A DNA stretch of 64,000 nt, from NCBI GenBank assembly GCA_031399085.1, contig JANNOQ010000016.1:1-64000 (forward strand). The letters run 5' to 3'. The notes under the pieces were generated by a model that was not told the DNA's origin, did no database searches, and saw nothing but the letters and a program-made list of their open reading frames with translations. Below are positions 46,101 to 54,142 of the stretch, piece after piece (position 1 is the first letter of the stretch; each line of letters begins with the position of its first letter). The DNA is from R-RK-3 sp031399085 (GTDB taxonomy: Bacteria > Pseudomonadota > Alphaproteobacteria > Rhizobiales > Rhodomicrobiaceae). A program made the translations under genes and the position numbers.

Positions 46101-46698
46101 GTTTCATCGTCTGAATATGGGATCGCCCAGTGTCCACGGTATCGGTTTAGGGCTTTCGATTGTGGAACGGATCGGACGAATGCTCGATCATCCGATCCAT
46201 CTGTCGTCCAAGCCTGGAGAAGGTTCGATCTTCAGCGTGACCTTGCCGCTGAGCCATCCCGCAGCCGCTGACCGGCAGGTCTCCTATCCGGCCGTCCCGC
46301 ATTGGGGTTACCTCGATGGCTGCACCGTGCTGTGCGTCGATAATGAACCGGCGATTCTCGACGGCATGCGCTCGCTCTTGGAGAACTGGCAGTGCACCGT
46401 GTTGCAGGCGTCGGGCACAGGCGAGGCGTTGCGGCTACTCGATGCATCGGGGGCGTTGCCGGATATCATCCTGGCCGACTATCATCTGGAAAACGAAACC
46501 GGCATTGATTGTATCGACGGCATTAGGAAACAAGCCGGATACAAAATTCCGGCAGTCCTCATCACGGCGGACCGGTCGCCTGGGGTGGAAGACGAATCGC
46601 GCGACAATGATTTGCAACTCCTGCGCAAGCCGATCAAGCCGGCGGCGTTGCGCGCTCTGATGACCACGCTCTATCTCCAACGCCAGGCAGCGGAATAG
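43168..46698 (+). CDS. Hybrid sensor: sodium:solute-symporter domain, PAS, histidine kinase and receiver (CrbS/MxtR-like)
   Basis: 1176 residues. About 1-525 is an SSS-type permease domain with about 13 helices (YALTVAVYCTSWTFFGSIGLATATGLDF, SIADFMAARYGKNPAVAAIVT). A PAS domain follows at about 650-760 (SALDHVHQGIAVFDRNMKLICWN), a short coiled coil (LERANETLERRVRERTAELTKVN), HisKA with His821 (AAASHDILQPLNAARLY), HATPase motifs (NLLSNAVKYT, DTGAGIP, GIGLGLSIVERIG) and a C-terminal receiver with Asp1104 (IILADYHLENETG). SSS-kinases of this type (CrbS, MxtR) control acetate and organic acid use. The convergent LuxR regulator at 46717 is the likely partner. Confidence 0.93.
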   Translation: MINGWLIVTVALTYVGFLFAVAYFGDKYAKSSRKLSRGRPTIYALTVAVYCTSWTFFGSIGLATATGLDFLAVYLGPILVFAFGRPLIERIIKLSKSQNITSIADFMAARYGKNPAVAAIVTVIAVAGVLPYIALQLKAVSQSVTTIVQPGGYASLLPGGDPFGDVTFTIAMTMAVFAVLFGTRHVDTTEHQEGLMLAIATESVVKIAAFMIVGGFIVYSLFGGIGPLIERAAEKPEIIGLFARGFHGGHWVTVTFLSSVCILLLTRQFHVTIVENNSDSEVGRATWLFPLYLIAINIFVIPVAISGLLTFQPGEVDADMFLLALPLTQGAETFTIIAFLGGLSAATAMVIMESVALSIMVCNDLVMPIILYRLRRDDGDARDMGALLLNIRRLAIFGILLLAYLFYKVVGDTYGLARIGLLSFAAIAQFAPAFFGGLIWREATARGAIAGILCGFAVWVYTLLIPYFLQAGLFTSDIMEQGPFGIQLLRPESLFGLQLDPLTHGVVWSMIANIAAYVIVSKLRAPEPIERLQANIFIENNFSRATAPSFRAWRTSVTVEDLMRAVGRYLGEERTHRSFADYAATHNTPLAPKAEADIHMMRFAENLLASAIGTASSRLVMSLTLRRHHVGMKSALKLLDDASEAIQYNRDLLQSALDHVHQGIAVFDRNMKLICWNREFREMLFLPANLGRVGVPLDQIVRHMAAKTAKDAAAFDSFVSNRIRKYVVTLETFQEKLDDGKRVIEVRTNAMPQGGIVTTFTDITERVAAASALERANETLERRVRERTAELTKVNLALAEAKIKADEANLDKTRFLAAASHDILQPLNAARLYTTSLVDRKPPGDLQRLSGNIDASLEAVEEILNALLDIARLDTGALKPEIGTFAIDDLLQQLKVEFEPQARERGLRLTAVACGLYVRSDRRLLRRVLQNLLSNAVKYTVEGRVLLGCRRGKDALTIEVHDTGAGIPENKHELIFKEFHRLNMGSPSVHGIGLGLSIVERIGRMLDHPIHLSSKPGEGSIFSVTLPLSHPAAADRQVSYPAVPHWGYLDGCTVLCVDNEPAILDGMRSLLENWQCTVLQASGTGEALRLLDASGALPDIILADYHLENETGIDCIDGIRKQAGYKIPAVLITADRSPGVEDESRDNDLQLLRKPIKPAALRALMTTLYLQRQAAE

Positions 46699-46716
46699 GC
46701 AGGGCCGCGCGCCAAG

Positions 46717-47376
46717 TTAATTTCCCCTGAAGTCACTCAACCCGCCGGTCTCGATCTTCTTCACCGCGATCACGGCCTGCGTGCGGCTTTCCACTCTGAG
46801 CTTTTGCAGAATCGCCGAGACATGCGCCTTCACCGTCGCCTCGGACACGCCGAGCTGAAAGGCGATCTGCTTGTTGAGCAGCCCTTCTCCCAGCATCATG
46901 AGGACACGCACCTGCTGCGGCGTCAGGGTCGCAAGCCGCTCGACCAGCGCCGCGGTGTCGGCGTCTTCCGCCGCTTCCAGGCTGACGCCAGGAGGCACCC
47001 AGATTTCGCCGCGCATAATAGCCGCGATCGCCTCACGAATCATCGACACGGACATGGATTTTGGAATAAACCCCGACGCGCCAAAATCGAGACAGCGGCG
47101 AATGACGGATTGGCTTTCATTGGCGGAGACCACCACGACGGGGATTTCCGGATTGAGCGCGCGAAGATAGATTAGCCCCGAAAAGCCCTGAACGCCTGGC
47201 ATTGTCAGGTCGAGCAGCACAAGATCGACATCCCCGGCGTCGAGTATCGTGCTCAGCTCGGCCAGCGAACCGGCGTCGCTGAGGCGCAAATCTTCAAAGC
47301 TGGCCGCGAGCGTTTGTTTGAGCGCGTCGCGGAAGAGCGGATGGTCATCGACAATGGCGATGTGGTGCTCGGTCAT
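46717..47376 (-). CDS. LuxR/FixJ-type response regulator (CrbR/ErdR-like)
   Basis: 219 residues from ATG 47376. Receiver at 5-125 with Asp10-Asp11 (AIVDDHPLFRDALKQTL), phospho-acceptor Asp56 (VLLDLTMPGVQG) and Lys in FIPKSMS. The LuxR HTH is at about 145-205 (LTPQQVRVLMMLGEGLLNKQIAFQLGVSEATVKAHVSAILQKL). It meets the SSS-kinase gene tail to tail and is divergent from the DUF4212-symporter pair, which it may activate, as CrbR does for acetate genes. The partnership is inferred from gene order. Confidence 0.9.
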   Translation of the reverse strand: MTEHHIAIVDDHPLFRDALKQTLAASFEDLRLSDAGSLAELSTILDAGDVDLVLLDLTMPGVQGFSGLIYLRALNPEIPVVVVSANESQSVIRRCLDFGASGFIPKSMSVSMIREAIAAIMRGEIWVPPGVSLEAAEDADTAALVERLATLTPQQVRVLMMLGEGLLNKQIAFQLGVSEATVKAHVSAILQKLRVESRTQAVIAVKKIETGGLSDFRGN

Positions 47377-47608
47377 CCCGTTCTTTGGTCTATCACCGCT
47401 GATAAATGCATAATAGTGGAGTTTCCTCGCTAAAGTCTTATCTCGTTTTTGCGCCAAAGGCCAAGTCAGGCCTCGCTTTTGAGGCACAAGCGGCGTTCGG
47501 CCACCGGCTAAAGCGTCGCTCGACCTTGTTTACGCCCCGCTATCGTGCTTTTGCTTGCCAGAATCCGCGGCGGCCGGAAGGCTGCGCGTCAAGCCGATGA
47601 GAGTGGAA

Positions 47609-47869
47609 ATGATCGACGAAGAACAACGCAAGCGGCACGGCCAGCGTTCGCTGAGGTTGGTCATCGTCACCGTTGCACTGTTCGGATTTCTGGCATTGAT
47701 GGTGCCGCTTGCCGCGTCCTTGCTGAATGGATACTCCTTCTTGCGGTTTCCGCTCGGATTGTTCATCGCGTCGCAAGGGACGGTTTTCGGCATCATCGCG
47801 CTGATTTACTGGGCGACGGCAAGGCAGGATCGTCTTGACCGCCGCCACGGTCTGACCGGCGAACTTTAG
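47609..47869 (+). CDS. DUF4212 protein, small subunit of a sodium/solute symporter
   Basis: 86 residues from ATG 47609 (an ATG four codons upstream is possible). Two transmembrane helices: RLVIVTVALFGFLALMVPLAA and PLGLFIASQGTVFGIIALIYW, then ARQDRLDRRHGL. This is the DUF4212 pattern, a small subunit that regularly precedes an SSS permease, as YjcH precedes ActP. It is 54 bp upstream of the symporter in the same direction. Confidence 0.88.
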   Translation: MIDEEQRKRHGQRSLRLVIVTVALFGFLALMVPLAASLLNGYSFLRFPLGLFIASQGTVFGIIALIYWATARQDRLDRRHGLTGEL

Positions 47870-47923
47870 GGTTGGTCGTGCGGCGTTCACTTGTCCCAAA
47901 CGTGCCATAGGCCGGAAGAATTC

Positions 47924-49771
47924 ATGTCGTTGAATACCAGCTATCCAAACGCCAATCCAAAACTTGGCACCAGCTTCGGCATCTTCACCAGCGCCTTTGC
48001 CAGCCTCGTCTTGATGCTCATTATTCTGGAGCAGCTTGGGCTAGAGCGGGATTGGATCAGCCAGCTCATCATTGTGCTGCCGATGCTGTTTTATGCCGGC
48101 ATCGGTGTGCTCGTGCGCACATCCAGTGTCGAGGACTTCTTCATTTCCGGCCAGCGTGTGCCGCCGCTTTACAGTGGCTTTGCGCTCTCCGCCAATCTGG
48201 TGAGTGGAGCGGGGCTAATGGGGCTGATCGGCTGTTTCTTCTTCATTGGCTACGATGCCCTGCCGATCGCGCTCGGCTGGTGTGCCGGCCTCGGCATCAT
48301 GTCCGTGCTGTTCGCCCCCTATCTGCGCAAGACCGGCGCCTACACCTTGCCCGGCTTTTTCGGCATCCGCTTTTCCAGCCGGATCGTTCGGCTCGTGGCC
48401 GCGCTCATTCTGCTGCCCCCGGTCGTCATGCTCTTAGCCGCCGAGTTTCGCGTTGGGCAGCTCATCGCCAGCGCCTTTCTCAATCTCGACCCGCAATTGG
48501 TTCTCCAGATCGGCGTCGGCTTCCTTGTGCTGACCGTCGTCTTCGGCGGAATGCGCTCGCTCACCTGGACGCAATGCGCTCAATTCATTGTCGTCGTGCT
48601 TGGCATCTGCGCGCCGCTCATCGCCGTTTCGGTCATCGTGACGAACCTGCCTTTGCCGCAGCTTGCCTATGGCGGCGTGCTGGATGAGACCGCGCAGCTC
48701 GAGTTGGCGCGGGGCCTGACTGAACGCGGCGCCGAAGGGCTAAGCCAAGCGTTGCCCGGCGTCGATCCGATGGCGCTGGCGCGGCCATTCGCCGAGCTGT
48801 TGGGAGCGCTGAGCGGCGGCGATTTTCTGGCGCTCACCTTGTGCATCATGCTGGGGACCGCGGTGCTTCCGGCCCAGGTCGCCCGTCTGAGCACGCCGCC
48901 CACGGTTTCCGCCGTTCGCAAATCTTTCGGCTGGGCGGCGCTGCTTGTAGGGCTCATGGTGCTGACCATTCCGGCCTATGCGGCGTTCGTCAAATATCAG
49001 GTGGCTAAGCAGCTGCTCGGTGTGCCGCTGATTCAAATCCCCGATTGGGGCGCCGCACTCCAGCAGCTCGGGCTGATCACCTTGTCGGCCAATTCGCTCG
49101 ACCCGGCGCTCGGCAGTGCGAAGGTGCTTTTCAACCGCGACAGCGTGGCGCTGATGCTGCCGGTCATCAATCAATTCCCCTTCGTGCTGATTGGGGTGGT
49201 CGGCGCGGCGGCGATCGCGGCGGTGTTGGCGGCGGCGGGGGGGCAGTTGGTCGCGGCGGCCAATGTGCTGAGCAACGACATCTATTATATTTTTAATCGC
49301 TCGGCGTCCTCGGCGCGGCGGCTGCTGGTTGCCCGCGTCGCAATGATCGGCTTTGCGGTGCTGGCCTTCTCCCTCGCGAACCGTCAGGACATCGACCCCC
49401 TTCGTCTCATGATTTGGGCCATCTCCATCTGCGCTGGCAGCTTTTTTGCCCCGCTTGCGATGGCCATCTGGTGGCGCGGACTGACTGCCTTCGGCGCGGT
49501 TTGCGGCATGGCGGCCGGCTTTGCCGCAACAGCGGCGTACACCGGTTTGATGGTTGGCGGCGGCTACCCCTGGTTTGGGGTGGACGGGCTGACGGCGGCG
49601 TTGCTAGGCGTTCCCGTATCGGCGCTCGCAGCCTTAACTGCGAGCCTTTTGTCGCCGCGCCCGGATGCCGCGACTCTCGAAATCGTCGATGAAATGCGGG
49701 TGCCGAGCGGTGAGAGCGTTCATGCCCGTCTTGCCCGGCTCGCGGCGCGCGGCAAAGCGCCCAAGCCATAA
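47924..49771 (+). CDS. Sodium:solute symporter (VC_2705-like subfamily), probable monocarboxylate/acetate permease
   Basis: 615 residues from ATG 47924 (GGAAGA upstream). Thirteen or so helices; SSS signatures include VEDFFISGQRVPPLYSGFALSANLVSGAGLMGLIGCFFFIGYDAL and FGGMRSLTWTQCAQFIVVVLGI, and the C-terminal half has AAAIAAVLAAAGGQLVAAANVLSNDIYY. An insertion between helices (about 250-300, ETAQLELARGLTERG) is typical of the VC_2705 group that partners DUF4212 proteins. Substrate not provable; acetate or a short-chain acid is likely from the CrbS/CrbR-like regulators beside it. Confidence 0.9.
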   Translation: MSLNTSYPNANPKLGTSFGIFTSAFASLVLMLIILEQLGLERDWISQLIIVLPMLFYAGIGVLVRTSSVEDFFISGQRVPPLYSGFALSANLVSGAGLMGLIGCFFFIGYDALPIALGWCAGLGIMSVLFAPYLRKTGAYTLPGFFGIRFSSRIVRLVAALILLPPVVMLLAAEFRVGQLIASAFLNLDPQLVLQIGVGFLVLTVVFGGMRSLTWTQCAQFIVVVLGICAPLIAVSVIVTNLPLPQLAYGGVLDETAQLELARGLTERGAEGLSQALPGVDPMALARPFAELLGALSGGDFLALTLCIMLGTAVLPAQVARLSTPPTVSAVRKSFGWAALLVGLMVLTIPAYAAFVKYQVAKQLLGVPLIQIPDWGAALQQLGLITLSANSLDPALGSAKVLFNRDSVALMLPVINQFPFVLIGVVGAAAIAAVLAAAGGQLVAAANVLSNDIYYIFNRSASSARRLLVARVAMIGFAVLAFSLANRQDIDPLRLMIWAISICAGSFFAPLAMAIWWRGLTAFGAVCGMAAGFAATAAYTGLMVGGGYPWFGVDGLTAALLGVPVSALAALTASLLSPRPDAATLEIVDEMRVPSGESVHARLARLAARGKAPKP

Positions 49772-49791
49772 AACCCGCGAGGCATACGCCT

Positions 49792-50760
49792 ATGTTTATT
49801 CAGGGCCGAAAGGGCCTTTTTCCCGAGATCCAGCCCTACCGGACCGGCACGCTTGCGGTGTCCGAACTCCACCGGCTCTATTTCGAGGAATGCGGCAATC
49901 CGCAAGGCAAGCCGGTCGTGATGGTGCATGGCGGGCCGGGCGGCGGATCGAACCCCGCCATGCGCCGCTTCCATGACCCGGCGCGCTACCGGATCATCCT
50001 GTTCGATCAGCGCGGCTGCGGCCGCTCGACGCCGCACGCCTCGCTAGAGGATAACACCACTTGGCATCTCGTCGCCGATATGGAGCTGCTGCGGGCGCAT
50101 TTGCGGATCGAGCGCTGGCAGCTCTGCGGCGGCTCCTGGGGGTCGACTCTCGCCCTCGCCTATGCGCAGACCCATCCGGACCGTGTTTGCGATCTCATCC
50201 TGCGCGGCGTGTTCCTGCTGCGGCGGGCGGAAATCGAATGGTTCTACCAGGAAGGCTGCAGTTGGATTTTCCCCGACGCGTTCGAGGACTATCTCAAGCC
50301 CATCCCGCCGGACGAGCGCGGCGACATGATCGCCGCCTATCACCGCCGCCTGACCGGGTCTGACCCTGCTGCCCGGCTGGAAGCCGCGCGTGCCTGGAGC
50401 GTCTGGGAGGGCACCACCCTGTCGCTGCTGCAAGACCCCGGCCGCGTCAGCCGGTTCAGCGCCGACGACTACGCCATCGCCTTCGCGCGGATCGAGTGTC
50501 ACTATTTCGTCAACAAGGGCTTTTTCGAGCATGACGATCAGCTTCTGAGGCAGGTTTCAAAAATCCGTCATATACCCGGCGTAATCATCCATGGCCGTTA
50601 CGACGTGGTAACGCCGCTGCGCAATGCTTGGGATTTGAAGCAGGCCTGGCCGGAGGTGGATTTGCGTATCGTTGCCGATGCCGGTCACGCCATGACGGAA
50701 GCCGGCACCATTCATGAAATCGTGCAGGCCGGCGAGCGTTTCGCGTCGAGCTCGCCTTGA
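49792..50760 (+). CDS. pip: Proline iminopeptidase (alpha/beta hydrolase, S33)
   Basis: 322 residues. Cleaves N-terminal proline from peptides in the cytosol. Oxyanion motif HGGPGGG (46-52), FDQRGCGRS, nucleophile Ser115 in GGSWGS, Asp in HGRYDVVTP (about 267) and His in DAGHAMTE (about 294) complete the triad. WEGTTLSLL is diagnostic of the family. It is 20 bp after the symporter gene. Confidence 0.93.
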   Translation: MFIQGRKGLFPEIQPYRTGTLAVSELHRLYFEECGNPQGKPVVMVHGGPGGGSNPAMRRFHDPARYRIILFDQRGCGRSTPHASLEDNTTWHLVADMELLRAHLRIERWQLCGGSWGSTLALAYAQTHPDRVCDLILRGVFLLRRAEIEWFYQEGCSWIFPDAFEDYLKPIPPDERGDMIAAYHRRLTGSDPAARLEAARAWSVWEGTTLSLLQDPGRVSRFSADDYAIAFARIECHYFVNKGFFEHDDQLLRQVSKIRHIPGVIIHGRYDVVTPLRNAWDLKQAWPEVDLRIVADAGHAMTEAGTIHEIVQAGERFASSSP

Positions 50761-50812
50761 CGGGGCAACGGGGCGCCCAGCCGTGGAAACAAATGAGCCG
50801 AGGCATTGATTG

Positions 50813-51403
50813 ATGACATGGGCGATCTTTGCAGTAGCCTTCGCCGCGCTGACTGTGCTCAATATTCTGCTCGCCTTGACCGCCTTCACCGATCTTCTCA
50901 AACTCTGGCCGACGCCTGGCAAGCATAGCTGGCAAAACTACACGTTCTGGCCGCTGTTCCGCGGCGGGCTCGGGCTGACGCTTCTACTCGGTGTTTGGGA
51001 ATTTTTCGTCAGCACCTCGCCACATGGCTTGGAAGCCGCGATCGGCGTGCCGCTCGGGCTGCTGGGGTTGGGCTTCACGGTCTATGGCTATTTCGATCTC
51101 GGCATCGACAACACTTATGGCAAGGATGATGGCCTCGTCACCTCGGGCCTGTACCGCTACAGCCGCAACCCGCAATATGTCACCTCGATCGTGGGATTTC
51201 TGGGGCTTGCGGTTGCGGTCGCGTCGGTCAATGTAGCCGTGCTTTCGGCGCTTGCCATCGGCGTCTACATGCTGCTTCCATTTACAGAAGAACCGTGGCT
51301 GGCGCGGGCTTATGGCGATCGGTACGAGGCGTATAGGCGCCAAACGCCCCGCTTTCTCAGTCTGTCCAAGGTGCTCGACAAGCCGGTTGCGGCAGAGCGC
51401 TGA
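50813..51403 (+). CDS. Isoprenylcysteine carboxyl methyltransferase (ICMT)-family membrane protein
   Basis: 196 residues from ATG 50813, with GAGG upstream. Five transmembrane helices; DDGLVTSGLYRYSRNPQYVTSIVGFLGLA is the SAM-binding RHP-like motif (here RNPQY), and TEEPWLARAYGDRYEAYRRQTPRFL is the usual ICMT/phospholipid-methyltransferase C-terminus. Bacterial members methylate unknown lipids or thiols. It meets dusA tail to tail with no gap. Confidence 0.8.
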   Translation: MTWAIFAVAFAALTVLNILLALTAFTDLLKLWPTPGKHSWQNYTFWPLFRGGLGLTLLLGVWEFFVSTSPHGLEAAIGVPLGLLGLGFTVYGYFDLGIDNTYGKDDGLVTSGLYRYSRNPQYVTSIVGFLGLAVAVASVNVAVLSALAIGVYMLLPFTEEPWLARAYGDRYEAYRRQTPRFLSLSKVLDKPVAAER

Positions 51404-52411
51404 TTATTCTGCCGCCTGCGGCAGCGCCTCGACGGTATTAAGCCGCAGCAAGCGCAGCGCTTCGAAAACAATCTCCAACCCCGCGCCGGGCCTGATCGCA
51501 CCCTCGGTCAGATGGCGGCGAAAGGCGCGCGCGCCGGGAATGCCCTGTGCCAGCCCGAGCATATGGCGCGTTATGGAGGAAAGCCGCTCGCCGCGCGCCA
51601 GCTCCCGCTCAATATAGGGGACCATGCGCAGGATCGGGACCGCCGGATTCGCGCCGCGCGGCGGGGCGCCGAACAGCCGCTCGTCCACAGCGAGCAGAAG
51701 CGCCGGGTTCTGATACGCCGCCCGCCCGAGCATCACCCCGTCGACATTCGCAAGATGAGCCTTAGCTTGAGCCAAATTCGCGATGCCGCCATTGATGCTA
51801 ATCGTAAGGTCGGACCGATCGGATTTGAGCCGGTAAACGCGGCTGTAATCCAGCGGCGGAATGTCCCTGTTCTCCTTGGGGCTGAGCCCGTTCAGCCAAG
51901 CCTTACGTGCGTGGACGATGAAGGTCTTGCAACCCCCAGCCGCGACGGTGTCGACGAAGCGTGCGAAATCGGCCTCGCTGTCCTGATCGTCGATGCCGAT
52001 GCGGCATTTCACGGTAACCGGCACGCGCACAACCGCGCGCATCGCCGCCACGCAGTCCGCAACCAGCGCCGGCTCCGCCATCAGGCAGGCGCCGAACCGC
52101 CCCGCCTGCACCCGGTCCGACGGGCAACCGACATTCAGGTTGATCTCGTCATAGCCAAACCCCTCGCCGATGCGCGCCGCCTCGGCCAATTCGCGCGGAT
52201 CGCTGCCGCCGATCTGCAACGCCACCGGGTGTTCCGCCGGGTCGAAGCCGAGCAGTTTGTCGCGCTTGCCGTGAATGATCGCCGGAGCGGTCACCATCTC
52301 GGTATAGAGCCGCGCATGGCGCGAAAGCTGGCGGTGGAAATAGCGGCAATGCCGGTCCGTCCACTCCATCATCGGGGCCACGCTGAATCTATGATCTTGT
52401 TTTAACTGCAT
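51404..52411 (-). CDS. dusA: tRNA-dihydrouridine(20/20a) synthase DusA
   Basis: 335 residues. FMN- and NADPH-dependent reduction of U20/U20a in the tRNA D loop. FSVAPMMEWTDRHCRYFHR (9-27) and VTAPAIIHG at the N-terminus, catalytic Cys96 in NLNVGCPSDRV, HARKAWLNGLSPKENR, and SINGGI are all DusA signatures. ATG 52411. The 5' end of dusA is a recognised attachment site for dusA-associated integrases, and a tyrosine integrase begins within about 165 bp on the other strand; the dusA reading frame is intact. Confidence 0.95.
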   Translation of the reverse strand: MQLKQDHRFSVAPMMEWTDRHCRYFHRQLSRHARLYTEMVTAPAIIHGKRDKLLGFDPAEHPVALQIGGSDPRELAEAARIGEGFGYDEINLNVGCPSDRVQAGRFGACLMAEPALVADCVAAMRAVVRVPVTVKCRIGIDDQDSEADFARFVDTVAAGGCKTFIVHARKAWLNGLSPKENRDIPPLDYSRVYRLKSDRSDLTISINGGIANLAQAKAHLANVDGVMLGRAAYQNPALLLAVDERLFGAPPRGANPAVPILRMVPYIERELARGERLSSITRHMLGLAQGIPGARAFRRHLTEGAIRPGAGLEIVFEALRLLRLNTVEALPQAAE

Positions 52412-52573
52412 TTGTTTAGTAAATTCAAAGAACTAAAGGAGAACGAATAAGCGTTTTTGCACACGGATATTCACGGTTTGTCCCACATTTGCGCGCGCTG
52501 GCTGCACACATAGCGCACATGAACAGGAACTCAAAGTGGCGTCTTTCATCAGCTCTCCAGCGGGAATTGGCGT

Positions 52574-53580
52574 GTGCAGGTTCGGCGAAAAGGCCGATAT
52601 CTGGCACAAACGTTCCGGCGTAAAAAAGATGCTGAAAGCTGGGCCCTTGAGGCCGAGCGAAGCATAGACCGCGGCAGAGAGCCGAGAGCAAAATTGATAT
52701 TAAAGGTAAAAACCTTCGGTGACTTGATTGATCTGCATAAGGCTGACATGCGTGAGGTCAAAAGGCCTTTAAGGCGATCGAAGTTGTACAGCTTGAACCT
52801 CCTGGATAGGAAGCTTGGCCGCATTCCGTTCCGCTCTCTCGGGCGAGAACAACTGATTGCGTATGGACGAGACCGCGCGCACGAAGGAGCGGGGCCTGTG
52901 ACCTTGGCAGCTGAACTATCCTACACGGGAACGATTCTCGGTCATGCCGCGGCGGTCCATGGCATCGACGTGTCGAGGGAGGACGTGGACCTCGCCCGAA
53001 TAGCACTTCGTAGACTGGGCCTTATAGGGAGAGGAACTGAACGCGATAGGCGCCCAACACAGCAAGAACTGGACGATCTGATCGCATTCTTTGACGGAAA
53101 TAGTAGGCAGGTCATTCCGGTCGGGCGGATAATTCGTTTTGCAGTCGCTTCTGCTATGCGCGTCTCCGAAATCTCCAACATTCTATGGTCAGATATCGAT
53201 ACCCGCTTGCGAATAGTCATTGTTCGAGACAGGAAAGATCCACGCCGGAAGGAGGGCAATAATCAGCGTGTGCCGCTAATTAGTCTGACTGGATATAATG
53301 CTTGGTCGATCTTGCAGGAGCAGCGCTTAGTGGAGGCGTCAAATGACAGGATATTCCCTACAATGATCGTTCAATTGGTACCGCCTTCCGCCGCGCTTGC
53401 AAAGACCTTGGCATAATGGACCTGCGTTTTCATCACCTTCGCCATGAAGCAACAAGCCGCCTGTTTGAATCCGGTCTAACTATAGAGAAAGTTGCGCTCG
53501 TGACCGGTCATCGCGATTGGAAAATGTTGATGCGTTACACCCACTTAAAACCAGAATCTCTTACCGTTGGAGCGGCGTAA
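52574..53580 (+). pseudogene. Tyrosine recombinase/integrase, frameshifted
   Basis: N-terminal arm-binding region GNWRVQVRRKGRYLAQTFRRKKDAESWALEAERSID, a SAM-like core-binding domain (about 50-150), then the catalytic domain with Arg in SAMRVSEIS. The frame breaks near 53358: RIFP is in one frame and YNDRSIGTAFRRACKDLGIMDLRFHHLRHEA in another, so one base is missing. Downstream are HLRH, GHRDW and the Tyr of RYTHL, so all catalytic residues survive. Homology also reaches upstream of the GTG at 52574 (SSGNW), where no start is obvious. It is either a young pseudogene or a sequencing error. Its position beside dusA suggests a dusA-associated integrase. Confidence 0.85.
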
Positions 53581-53655
53581 CAGGCGTATGCAATGGCCGA
53601 CCTCGTCCACGCTGTGTGAAGCTGGATGACGTCGCATTCACGATCTTCTCTATCC

Positions 53656-53760
53656 ACTCTGCGTCCGGCCCGCGTAGCGCTGGAGCCGGATTTGCCAATC
53701 ATCGGCAAGCTCCTCGGCCATAGCCAATCGCAAACGACAGCACGCGCCGGCGCTCACGCC
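53656..53760 (+). pseudogene. Remnant of a second tyrosine recombinase (C-terminal)
   Basis: The frame reads EPDLPIIGKLLGHSQSQTTARAGAHA, matching the end of phage-type integrases (LPIIGKLLGHSQ.QTTARYAHLA) with the Tyr region disturbed. Neither the remaining catalytic domain nor an N-terminus can be recognised nearby. The surrounding 53581-54092 contains no intact gene. Confidence 0.6.
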
Positions 53761-54092
53761 CCGTCACAATCTCCATCCGCGCCATCGGCCGCCTCGCTCC
53801 GTCGCTAACTACGAGTTAGCGACGTAACTTCAGCCGAACAGCCGAAATTCCAAAGCCTGCTTCACCGGACGCTTACGGGCGAACGCAGAGCGCGGCCTGC
53901 AGACCGCCGTCGGAGCGGTCGAATTGCGGTGTGATGGCCAGCGATTTCGGCAAAATGCTAGAAGCCAGTAAGGTGACATGCGCTCCAATCTCTGGAGGCG
54001 CGAGGTCACCACCTGGATACGCCGATTTTACGATGTGGAGTCAGGATGGACCAAGCTTTGGATCTTCGGTCAAAAGGTGTAGCGAAACAGAA

Positions 54093-54130
54093 TCGGCTAG
54101 GCCGCCGGACGGAGCCGGCGGCCTAGCCGA
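54093..54130 (-). terminator. Perfect 16-bp inverted repeat 3' of the YVTN gene, terminator-like
   Basis: TCGGCTAGGCCGCCGG and CCGGCGGCCTAGCCGA with loop ACGGAG, 13 bp downstream of the YVTN gene stop. The minus-strand flank (TTCTGTTTC) is only weakly T-rich. Confidence 0.65.
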
Positions 54131-54142
54131 AGTGGAGCGCAG

